64,000 nucleotides of DNA, from NCBI RefSeq assembly GCF_020866845.1, contig NZ_CP086594.1:1674001-1738000 (forward strand), written 5' to 3'. Below are positions 52,461 through 60,227 of this stretch, piece by piece. Position 1 is the stretch's first letter, and each line of letters starts with the position of its first letter. The notes beneath the pieces were generated by a model. That model saw nothing but the letters and a program-made list of their open reading frames with translations. It ran no database searches and was not told the origin of the DNA. The stretch is from Sphingomonas radiodurans. Lineage in GTDB: Bacteria > Pseudomonadota > Alphaproteobacteria > Sphingomonadales > Sphingomonadaceae. The position numbers were made by a program, and so were the translations under genes.

Positions 52461-53933
52461 TTGACCGCAGACCCGCATGCGGCGCCCCGAACGCCGATCC
52501 CGTTCGGCGGCCTGGTCGCCCTGACGACCGCGCTCGCGCTCAACTGGTTCGCGGCGGCGGCAGTGGCGAGCCCGTGGTTTTCGTGGACGTCGCTGTTGCT
52601 GTTCGGATGCCTGCTGGTGCTGATCGGCAGGATCAGCGCCGCGGGGCTGATCCTGTTGCTGCCACTCGTGATCACGCGCGGCGCGACGATGCTGTCGCTG
52701 CTCGTGATCGAGGCTGGCGCGTACATGCCTGAAGTCAACCGACTCGGCGCGCCGGGCGACGCGAGCGCATCGTTCGTCGCTTTCACCGCCGTGTTCTTCA
52801 TCGTCTTCGCGCTGGTGTTCCGCCGGTTCGAGGCGTTGTTCATCGCCTATGCGCGCTCGCCGATGCTCGATCGGCTGGTGGCGCTGCTTGGCTGGCCGGT
52901 GGTCGCGCTGTGCGCCGCGCTCGGCGCGATCGCGTTCCTGAACGGCGCGCAGACCGGCTTTCCGCTGCTCGATGGGGTCGATCGCTTCCTGTATCGGCGC
53001 GAATACAGCAGCCCGCTGGTGCTGATCCTGCTCGACAACAAATTCCTGCTCGCCGCGATGCTCGGCGCCATTGCCTTCGCGCCTGGTTATCGCCCGATGC
53101 TGAAGCCTGCGGCGACGGGCGTGTTCCTAGGCCTGACCGGGACGTATTTCCTGTTCGGCGACAAGTTCTTCACGATCCTGGCGGAAGTATCGTTCTTCGC
53201 GATGCCGCTGCTGCTGGCGCGACAGGGGCGGCTGGCGGGGACGATGCTCCGTCTCGCGCCGCCGGTCCTGGCGCTGCTGTTCGCGGCGCTCGCGGCAACG
53301 CTGCATATCTATTCGGGCTATGGCCGGCTGCCGCTTGGCCGCACGATGACGCTGGTCGGCGAGCGGATCGCCGGACAGGGCGAATTGTGGTTCGTCGCGA
53401 CCCGCGATGCGCGGCGCATGACGCACTGGGACACGTATCTCGTCAATCGCAACATCGAAACGCTCGACGCGATATCGCCGCCCGCGACGGCCTTCGCCAA
53501 CAGCGTCGAAACCTATTATTTCATCCAGCGATACGCCCCCGCCAAGCTTGCCGACAGCTTTCGCAAGAACGGCGGCTGGGTGCAGCTGACGATGGGCACC
53601 GAGGCGATGGCGCTCGTCACGTTCGGCTGGCTCGGCGTGGCGGCGGTGATGACGTTCCTCGGCATATTGCTGGCGCTGGCGGCGCTGTTCCTTCGGCGAG
53701 GTTTCGCCTCCGCCTTCCCGCTCACTTTGTTCTTCGCGGTATGGACGTTCCTGCAGGTCTATGTCGCCGCGCAACAGGCGTCGCTGTGGCCGATCGCGGC
53801 GCCGGGGCAAGTGAAGCGACTGCTGCTGTTCGCCACGATCGAGATCGTCCTGCTGGCGTTCAACCGCGCGCAAGTCACTGCGGAGGCCGGCCGCGAGCGC
53901 GCCGCATGGTTCCGCCGGAGCCGCACCGCATGA
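52461..53933 (+). CDS. Wzy-type polysaccharide polymerase
   Basis: A 490-residue protein with 10-12 membrane helices. The TTG at 52461 lies 9 bases after AAGGAG and is preferred to upstream codons. A large periplasmic loop (about 290-390) contains LPLGRTMTLVGERIAGQGEL, conserved charged residues and MTHWDTYLVNRN, and a second region NGGWVQLTMGTEAMALVTFG. This membrane layout, with the position between flippase and glycosyltransferases, is that of Wzy/O-antigen polymerase-like proteins, which are too variable for sequence motifs. It overlaps the next gene by 4 bases (ATGA). Confidence 0.8.
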   Translation: MTADPHAAPRTPIPFGGLVALTTALALNWFAAAAVASPWFSWTSLLLFGCLLVLIGRISAAGLILLLPLVITRGATMLSLLVIEAGAYMPEVNRLGAPGDASASFVAFTAVFFIVFALVFRRFEALFIAYARSPMLDRLVALLGWPVVALCAALGAIAFLNGAQTGFPLLDGVDRFLYRREYSSPLVLILLDNKFLLAAMLGAIAFAPGYRPMLKPAATGVFLGLTGTYFLFGDKFFTILAEVSFFAMPLLLARQGRLAGTMLRLAPPVLALLFAALAATLHIYSGYGRLPLGRTMTLVGERIAGQGELWFVATRDARRMTHWDTYLVNRNIETLDAISPPATAFANSVETYYFIQRYAPAKLADSFRKNGGWVQLTMGTEAMALVTFGWLGVAAVMTFLGILLALAALFLRRGFASAFPLTLFFAVWTFLQVYVAAQQASLWPIAAPGQVKRLLLFATIEIVLLAFNRAQVTAEAGRERAAWFRRSRTA

Positions 53934-54928
53934 TCACGCGACGCACCATCGTCGGCGCCGGGCTGGCGCTCGCCGCCACGCCCGCGCTGACCGCTCCCGC
54001 ACGCCGCTTCCCGCGCGAAGTGCTGGCTTTCTATTATCCCTGGTACGCCAATCCGACGACGAGCGGACGCTGGTTTCACTGGCAGGGGCCAAACGGCGAG
54101 GCGCCACGGCAGAGCCCGACGGTCAATCATCCCACGCTTGGAATGTACGACAGCCACGATCCACGCGTGATCGCCACGCATGTCGCGCAGGCGAAGGCGG
54201 CGGGGCTGACCGGGCTGATCGTGAGCTGGTGGGGCGGGGATTCGTTCGAGGATCAGGCGCTGCCGGCGATCCTCGATGCGGCGCAGCGGGCGGGATTGAA
54301 GATCACCGTCTATCTCGAACAGCAGAAGGGTGGCGCGGCCGGTGCGGCGCGCGACATCACGTATCTGCGCACCAAATACGCGCGGCATCCGGCGTGGCTC
54401 GGCGTGCGCGGGCGGCCGGTGCTGTTCCTGTACCTCCAGGCGCTGCGCGATCTACCGGCGCGCGAATGGCGCCGCGCCGCGGGGAATGCGTTTCTCGTGG
54501 GCGACGTCTCGCCGCGCGAAGAGGCCGATTTCGCCGCCTGGGCGCCGAGCATGGACGGAATCCATGTCTATGTGCTTGCACCCTACGTGAAGGGCATGAA
54601 GCCGGCCGAGATGACGCGCTGGGCCGATCGCACCTATCCAGCGTGGAAGCGCCGCATCGGCGAACAGCTGTTCTGCGCGACCGTCATCCCTGGTTTCGAC
54701 GATACGCTGGTGCCCGGCCGCAAATCGCCACGCCCGACCGTGGCGCGGGCCGAGGGTGGCACGTATCGCGCGTTGTGGGACGCCGCGATCCGACACGAGG
54801 CCGATTGGGTGCTCGTCACCAGCTTCAACGAATGGCACGAGGGATCGGAGATCGAGCCATCGCGCGAACATGGCGACCGCTATCTGCAGTTGACCGCGGC
54901 CGCCTCGCGCCGTTTCCTGGCGCGCTGA
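53930..54928 (+). CDS. GH99-like glycoside hydrolase, exported
   Basis: A 332-residue protein. The N-terminus RRTIVGAGLALAATPALTAP is a signal peptide with an RR start, so possibly Tat-routed. The catalytic barrel has EVLAFYYPWYANPTTSGRWF at the start, LIVSWWGGDSFEDQALPAIL, LKITVYLEQQ, and near the end LVTSFNEWHEGSEIEPS, the signature of the GH99/GH71-like family, in which the NEW(H)EG(S/T).IEP glutamates are catalytic. The family includes endo-alpha-mannosidases and mannanases. Translational coupling with the polymerase suggests that it trims or proofreads the exported polysaccharide, but the substrate is inferred only from the family. Confidence 0.85.
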   Translation: MITRRTIVGAGLALAATPALTAPARRFPREVLAFYYPWYANPTTSGRWFHWQGPNGEAPRQSPTVNHPTLGMYDSHDPRVIATHVAQAKAAGLTGLIVSWWGGDSFEDQALPAILDAAQRAGLKITVYLEQQKGGAAGAARDITYLRTKYARHPAWLGVRGRPVLFLYLQALRDLPAREWRRAAGNAFLVGDVSPREEADFAAWAPSMDGIHVYVLAPYVKGMKPAEMTRWADRTYPAWKRRIGEQLFCATVIPGFDDTLVPGRKSPRPTVARAEGGTYRALWDAAIRHEADWVLVTSFNEWHEGSEIEPSREHGDRYLQLTAAASRRFLAR

Positions 54929-54932
54929 GACG

Positions 54933-56132
54933 ATGCGTATCCTGCACGTCAGTTCGGTTTATCCGCCGCATGTCGTCGGTGGGGCGGAGCGCATCGTCGA
55001 GATGCTCGCCGAGGCGCAAGTTGCACGCGGGCATAGTGTCGGCGCGGCGTATCTCACGCGCCATGCCGAGCCGGCGGGCGAACGCCACGGCGTTGCGGTG
55101 CTGCCGCAAGCGAGCCGCAACCTCATCTGGATGGAGGACGTGTTCGCCAGCCCGCGCGTGCTGCGGACCGCCAACAAGGTCGCGCAAATGGCCAATTACC
55201 GCGCCGCCGCCGATATCGCGGGCGCGATCGCGACGTTCCGGCCCGATATCGTTCATACGCATTCGATGGTCGAACTGCCGCCGATGATCTGGGCGGCGGT
55301 CGCGCGAGCGGGTGCGCGATCGGTGCATACGCTGCATGATTACGATCTGCTGTGCTCGCGCGCTTCGCTGTTCCGCAATGGTAGCGTCTGCGACACGCAG
55401 CATGCCGCATGCCGCGTGGCGGCGGCGTGGAAGGCGCGATTCGCGGGGCAGATCGATGCGGTCGCCGCAGTGTCGCAGCCAGTGCTCGACGTGCATCGTC
55501 GATTCGGACTGTTCCGCGATTTGCCCGACGATCATGCGCGCGTGATCTGGAACGCGGTCGACGTGCCGGCGGGGCATATGCCGCCACGGCGCGACGGTGA
55601 TTTCGTGTTCGGCTTCCTCGGCCGACTCGTGCCGGAGAAAGGCATCGAGACGTTGCTCGCCGCCTGCCGGTCGCTGCCGACAACAGGGTGGCGGCTGCGT
55701 ATTGCGGGGCGCGCGCAGGAGGGCGACGATCGGTATCGGGCGCTGGCGGAAGGGCTGCCGGTCGAGTTCGTCGGCTTCACCGATCCGCGCGCATTCCTCG
55801 ATACGGTCGACGTGCTCGCGGTGCCGTCGGTGTGGCTCGAGCCGTTCGGGCTGACGGTGGTCGAGGCGTTCGCGCGCGGCGTACCGGTGCTTGGCTCGCG
55901 GCTCGGCGCGATTGCCGATCTGGTCGGCACGGTCGGTGACGAATGGCTCGTCACCGCGGGCGATCCGGCGGCCTGGGCGGCGCGGATGATCGAAGTGATG
56001 CAGGCCGGCCGCGCCGCGCTGCCGCGCCCCCCGGCGTTCGATGCGGTGCTCGGTGCGGTGACGCCGACGCGAATGCTCGACGCTTATGATACGCTTTACG
56101 CCGATGTCTTGCGCCGGGCACGCGCCGCGTGA
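54933..56132 (+). CDS. glycosyltransferase, GT4 family (tandem paralogue 1)
   Basis: A 399-residue GT-B enzyme. MRILHVSSVYPPHVVGGAER is the typical first strand and Gly-rich loop; VHTHSMVELPPMIWAAVARA and LHDYDLLCSRASLFRNG(S) are acceptor-domain segments; the donor domain has GFLGRLVPEKGIETLLAACR and PSVWLEPFGLTVVEAFARGV. It is clearly paralogous to the next gene, which starts 4 bases before its stop. It follows the GH99 gene by 4 bases. Confidence 0.88.
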   Translation: MRILHVSSVYPPHVVGGAERIVEMLAEAQVARGHSVGAAYLTRHAEPAGERHGVAVLPQASRNLIWMEDVFASPRVLRTANKVAQMANYRAAADIAGAIATFRPDIVHTHSMVELPPMIWAAVARAGARSVHTLHDYDLLCSRASLFRNGSVCDTQHAACRVAAAWKARFAGQIDAVAAVSQPVLDVHRRFGLFRDLPDDHARVIWNAVDVPAGHMPPRRDGDFVFGFLGRLVPEKGIETLLAACRSLPTTGWRLRIAGRAQEGDDRYRALAEGLPVEFVGFTDPRAFLDTVDVLAVPSVWLEPFGLTVVEAFARGVPVLGSRLGAIADLVGTVGDEWLVTAGDPAAWAARMIEVMQAGRAALPRPPAFDAVLGAVTPTRMLDAYDTLYADVLRRARAA

Positions 56133-57334
56133 GCCGCCCGCGGCGCATCCTCCATCTATCGAGCCTTTACCCGCCGCACATCGTCGGCGGGGCGGAGCGC
56201 TCGGTCAGCATGCTCGCCGAGGCGCAAGTCGCGGCCGGCTGCGACGTGGCGGCGGCGTGCCTGACGCCGGGCGAGCCGATGCAGGAACGGCGCAACGGCG
56301 TCGAGGTATTCCGCCTGCCGCACGGCAACGATTTCTGGCTGGAGGACTGGGCGGCGCACGGCCAGCGCGCGCGCGAATGGGCAAAGTTCAAGCAGCAGTT
56401 CAACCGCGTGATCGAGCAGCGCTTCGGCGCGGTGATCGAGCAGTTCCGGCCGGACGTGATCAACACCCATTCGCTCGTCGACATATCGACTCGCGTGTGG
56501 CGTGCGGCGCACGCGCGCGGCGTGCCGATCGTCCACACGCTGCGCGATTTCGATCTGCTGTGCGCAGCGAGCTCGATGTATCGCGAGACCGGGCCATGTA
56601 CGCACCGCCACCTCAAATGCCGCGTGCTCACGTTCACCAAGGGCTATGACCAGCGGCTTGTTTCCGCGGTGACCGCCGTGGGCCAGGAAGTGCTCGCGCG
56701 GCATCTCCATTACGGTTTCTTCGATCATGTACCGGCCGATCGACGCCACGTGATCTGGAATACCGCGCAGGTTGCGGGAATCGAAGACGATTATGCCAAG
56801 CCGGCGCTGAGCGGGCCGATCACCTTCGGTTACCTCGGCCGCCTGAGCTCGGAGAAGGGCGTTGATACGCTCCTGGAAGCAGCGCGACTCTTGCCGGCAG
56901 GCGGGTGGCGGTTGCTCATCGCCGGCGCGGCGCTCGGCAGTGCGGCGCGGTACGAGGATCTCGCGCGCGGCTTGCCCGTAGAATTTCTCGGCTTCGCGAC
57001 GCCCAAGGCGCTGTTCGACCAGATCGACGTGCTCATCGCGCCGTCGTTATGGGCCGAGCCGCTCGGGCGGACGGTGTTGGAGGCGTATCAGGCGCATGTG
57101 CCAGTGATCGGTGCGCGCAGCGGCGGGATCGCGGAGATCATTGCCGACGATGCCTGGCTGGTGCCGTCGGGCGACGTGCCGGCACTCGCGGCGCGGATGC
57201 GGCAGGTGCTGGACGGCAATCGCCCTGCGCCACCAGCAGGACGTGCGCGGGTCGTCGCACGCACGACACCCGAAGCCGTCGCGTCGGCGTTTGCCGACGT
57301 GTACGATCGCGTGATTGACGCCGGCGCTCAGTAA
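56129..57334 (+). CDS. glycosyltransferase, GT4 family (tandem paralogue 2)
   Basis: A 401-residue GT-B enzyme with a GTG start overlapping the previous stop (GTGA). SRPRRILHLSSLYPPHIVGG repeats the start of the upstream paralogue; the donor domain has GYLGRLSSEKGVDTLLEAAR and PSLWAEPLGRTVLEAYQAHV. The two share layout along the whole length, including the cysteine pair region after LRDFDLLCAASSMYRETGPC. They arose by tandem duplication and probably add successive sugars. Its end overlaps the convergent sugar transferase gene by 7 bases. Confidence 0.88.
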   Translation: MSRPRRILHLSSLYPPHIVGGAERSVSMLAEAQVAAGCDVAAACLTPGEPMQERRNGVEVFRLPHGNDFWLEDWAAHGQRAREWAKFKQQFNRVIEQRFGAVIEQFRPDVINTHSLVDISTRVWRAAHARGVPIVHTLRDFDLLCAASSMYRETGPCTHRHLKCRVLTFTKGYDQRLVSAVTAVGQEVLARHLHYGFFDHVPADRRHVIWNTAQVAGIEDDYAKPALSGPITFGYLGRLSSEKGVDTLLEAARLLPAGGWRLLIAGAALGSAARYEDLARGLPVEFLGFATPKALFDQIDVLIAPSLWAEPLGRTVLEAYQAHVPVIGARSGGIAEIIADDAWLVPSGDVPALAARMRQVLDGNRPAPPAGRARVVARTTPEAVASAFADVYDRVIDAGAQ

Positions 57335-57975
57335 GCGCCATTCCCGCGCAGCACGCTGACCGCCGTGCCGGCGAGCACGCGGCCATATAGCTTCAGCGAC
57401 ATCTGCCGCGCCATCATGCTGTCCATCGCGACACGGCGACGATAGCCGGTGTCGTTGCGGCCGCTGATCTGCCAGATCCCGGTGATCCCCGGCCGCACCG
57501 AGCAATAATCCGCGAAGCGACGACCATAGCGGCGCACTTCGGCCGCCACGATCGGTCGTGGCCCGACGAGGCTCATCTCGCCGCGCAGGATGTTGAACAG
57601 CTGCGGCAGCTCGTCGAGGCTGGACTTGCGCAGGAACCGTCCGATCGACGTCACGCGCGGGTCGCGGCGTAACTTGTGATCGCGCTGCCACTCGGCACGC
57701 GCCGCAGGGTCTGCGGCGAGCAGGCGAGTAAGCCTGGCATCCGCATCGACCGCCATCGAGCGGAATTTGTAGCACAGGAACGTCCGCCCACCGCGCCCAT
57801 AGCGACGATGGCCGTAGATGGGTGACTGCCGGTCAATCACGCGGACCGCCAACGCGATGCCCAGCATCAGCGGTGCCAACATCAACAGCACCACTAGCGC
57901 CAGGCTGACATCGACGAACCGCGTCAGGCGCGGTCGGCGGTGCGATATGGTTTGGAGGGATGGCAGGGTACGCAT
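57328..57975 (-). CDS. initiating sugar-phosphate transferase (ExoY/WcaJ C-terminal type)
   Basis: A 215-residue polyisoprenyl-phosphate hexose-1-phosphate transferase. The ATG at 57975 was chosen over a TTG at 58011. One hydrophobic re-entrant helix ([20 protein letters not shown]) precedes the catalytic domain: [20 protein letters not shown], the (K/R)FRSM segment, [20 protein letters not shown] (D-E pair), SLVGPRPI and [17 protein letters not shown]. These are the standard motifs. It lacks the N-terminal five-helix part of full-length WcaJ, as in ExoY/PssA. It would start repeat-unit synthesis on undecaprenyl phosphate. Confidence 0.93.
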   Translation of the reverse strand: MRTLPSLQTISHRRPRLTRFVDVSLALVVLLMLAPLMLGIALAVRVIDRQSPIYGHRRYGRGGRTFLCYKFRSMAVDADARLTRLLAADPAARAEWQRDHKLRRDPRVTSIGRFLRKSSLDELPQLFNILRGEMSLVGPRPIVAAEVRRYGRRFADYCSVRPGITGIWQISGRNDTGYRRRVAMDSMMARQMSLKLYGRVLAGTAVSVLRGNGAY

Positions 57976-58287
57976 GGCTACTCGCTCGTCAATTATGCTG
58001 CTGCAACGCACAACGCGAGCTTTAGGCCATTCAAAAAACGGCTTTTTTTGCCATTCGGATCAGGCCGGAGAACATGCTTAACAAATGATACGCAAATATT
58101 CGCAAGTGATCGCCGGTTTCGCGAACATACATCAGCAATAGCCCGCGCGAACAACGTCATAAGCGAATCGAGCACGGGGAGATGAGCCTGGCTTTATTTG
58201 GCGGGTCGCAAGATCTCCGCCGATTTACCCGACATGGCGGGGCACACGCCCGATCATGTCGCAGCAATTCCATTCGTGGGGAGAATC
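57976..58287. promoter_or_regulatory. divergent promoter region of the export operon
   Basis: About 310 bases, AT-rich between 58010 and 58130, between the sugar transferase gene and the wza-like gene. It contains a short direct repeat GCCATTC (58027 and 58050) around an A6/T7 pair that can fold (AAAAAACGGCTTTTTTT), and TTAACAAATGATACGCAAAT. Promoters for both directions must lie here; no box is certain. Confidence 0.4.
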
Positions 58288-58905
58288 ATGGCGGTCCATC
58301 CGAAGGGGAAACCCGTGCGCGCGCGCCGGTCATTATTGGCACGCGCGCTGATCCTGGCATCGACGCTGTCGATCGCTGGTTGTGCCGGCATGCCGATGGC
58401 CGGCGGCGCGGCGCCGGCGGTGGTCGCCGGACAAGATCTGCCGACCTACGCCTATGCGCTGTCCGGCGGCGATCGCGTCCGCGTCGTCGTGTTCGGTGAC
58501 GCCACGCTGGGCGGGGAGTTCCTGATCGACGGGTCGGGTTTCGTCGCGCTGCCGCTGATCGGCCAGGTCGACGTCCGCGGGCTGACCGCGGAGCAATTGC
58601 AGACCCGCATCGTCACGCGACTGGCCGATGGATACGTCAAGGATCCGCGTGTCGCGGTCGAGGTGCTGACCACCCGCCCGTTCTACATCTTGGGTGAGGT
58701 CAACAAGCCCGGCCAATATCCGTTTGCCAACGGGCTGACGGTGCTCGGCGCGGTCGCCCAGGCGGGCGGCTTCACCTATCGCGCGAAGACTCGCGAAGTG
58801 CTGATCAAGCGTTCCGGCCAGGAGCTCGAGCGCGCCTACCAGGTCACGGCCTCCACGATGGTCGCCCCCGGTGACACGATCCGGATCAAGGAGCGCTGGT
58901 TTTGA
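58288..58905 (+). CDS. Wza-like polysaccharide export lipoprotein
   Basis: A 205-residue outer-membrane polysaccharide export protein. The ATG at 58288 follows GGGGAGAATC; the signal ARALILASTLSIAGC ends in a lipobox. The PES domain has LSGGDRVRVVVFGDATLGGE and GSGFVALPLIGQVDVRGLTA; one SLBB domain follows (FYILGEVNKPGQYPFANGLT; VLGAVAQAGGFTYRAKTREV) and it ends GDTIRIKERWF. It lacks the C-terminal transmembrane helix of E. coli Wza, as in the short GumB-like forms. It is first in the operon with the barrel protein and the kinase. Confidence 0.92.
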   Translation: MAVHPKGKPVRARRSLLARALILASTLSIAGCAGMPMAGGAAPAVVAGQDLPTYAYALSGGDRVRVVVFGDATLGGEFLIDGSGFVALPLIGQVDVRGLTAEQLQTRIVTRLADGYVKDPRVAVEVLTTRPFYILGEVNKPGQYPFANGLTVLGAVAQAGGFTYRAKTREVLIKRSGQELERAYQVTASTMVAPGDTIRIKERWF

Positions 58906-60227
58906 TCGCATCCGTGTCCCCGGCGCGGCTGCTCGTCACCGCGTCCGCACTCCTGCTCGCGGCTCCGGCTGCGGCGCAGCTCCTGCAGGACGTGCCCACC
59001 GTCGTCGTCCCGCCCGAGCCGCCGATCACCACGCAGCGCTCGGTCTTCGCGCGTGACGCGCAGGTCGCGGTAGCCGATCGCATGCTCCCCGCCTTCTCGG
59101 CCGAGGGCGTCACGGTCGGCGCGTTCGATGTCTATCCCGGGATATCGATTGGCGGGCTTTATACGTCGAACGTGCTGGCCAATAACGCGCGCCGGCGATC
59201 GGATACTGCTTTGGTCGTTCGGCCGGAAGTAACCGTGCGGACCAGCGCCGGGCCATACCAAGTGACGGCCTTCGCGCGCGGCGACTTCCGGCAATATGTC
59301 TATCACTCGAGCGAGAGCACCGAGGAAGGCCTCGCGGGCGTGCAGGGCAGCGTGGCTGTGGGCACGCTGAGCAGAGTCACCGCGGGGGTGAGTTACGGAT
59401 CGCTGATCAACCCGCGCTTTTCGGCCGATTCGCCGGTGGATGCCGCCAAGCCGCTGGAATATACTGTGCTGAACGCCTTCGCCGGCGGCACGATCGAACA
59501 GGCCAGCACGCGCGTGATCGTGCGCGCCGACCTTTCAACGGTTCGTTTTCGCGATGCGCCGCGGGTCGGCGGCGGCACGCTGTTCACGCGTGATCGCGAT
59601 CGCACGCGTCTGGGCGGGCTCCTCCGGCTCGAACGCTCGATCAGCCCCGCGCTGTCGGTCTACGGCGCCGCGACGGCCAATCGGGTCGATTTTCGCCTGC
59701 CGACGCTCGGCACCATCTCGCGCGATTCGACCGGCTATGGCGTGTACGTCGGGACCAGCTTCGAGGCGACGAGGCTGGTGCGCGGCGACATACGCGTCGG
59801 CTATATCCGCCAGACTTTCAACAATGGCGCCTTCCGGCCGATCCAAGGCCTGGGCGCGCTCGGCACGGTCACGGTCTTCCCCAATCCCCTGTGGACGCTC
59901 ACCGCGCGCGTCGAAAGCACGATCGAGGACAGCGGCGTGCCCGGCACGGGTGGCGTATTGCGTCGTGGCGCATCGCTTCGCGCCGATCACGAATTGCGCC
60001 GCTACCTCATCGCAACCCTCGAAGGTGGCTATAACCGCGACAATTATCGCGGCCTGACGCGCCGCGATGATCTGCCGTTCGCGGGCGCGAGAGTAACCTA
60101 TCTGTCGCGCGGCCATTGGAACGCGCAGCTCGGCTATCGCTACCTGTCACGCAGTTGCAACTGCGCGCCGAACGTCGCCAACTTCGACGATCATCGCCTC
60201 ATGGCGACGCTGACCCTCCAGAAATGA
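58902..60227 (+). CDS. outer-membrane beta-barrel protein of the export operon
   Basis: A 441-residue protein with a TTG start overlapping the previous stop by 4 bases. The signal peptide is MIASVSPARLLVTASALLLA ending in AAAQ. The mature part consists of alternating amphipathic strands (GISIGGLYTSNVLANNARRR; YQVTAFARGDFRQYVYHSSE; RYLIATLEGGYNRDNYRGL) and ends LMATLTLQK. This family (BBP2_2-type, about 400 residues) accompanies short Wza/GumB lipoproteins in sphingomonads, and may form the outer-membrane pore that these lack. The pore role is inference. Confidence 0.8.
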   Translation: MIASVSPARLLVTASALLLAAPAAAQLLQDVPTVVVPPEPPITTQRSVFARDAQVAVADRMLPAFSAEGVTVGAFDVYPGISIGGLYTSNVLANNARRRSDTALVVRPEVTVRTSAGPYQVTAFARGDFRQYVYHSSESTEEGLAGVQGSVAVGTLSRVTAGVSYGSLINPRFSADSPVDAAKPLEYTVLNAFAGGTIEQASTRVIVRADLSTVRFRDAPRVGGGTLFTRDRDRTRLGGLLRLERSISPALSVYGAATANRVDFRLPTLGTISRDSTGYGVYVGTSFEATRLVRGDIRVGYIRQTFNNGAFRPIQGLGALGTVTVFPNPLWTLTARVESTIEDSGVPGTGGVLRRGASLRADHELRRYLIATLEGGYNRDNYRGLTRRDDLPFAGARVTYLSRGHWNAQLGYRYLSRSCNCAPNVANFDDHRLMATLTLQK

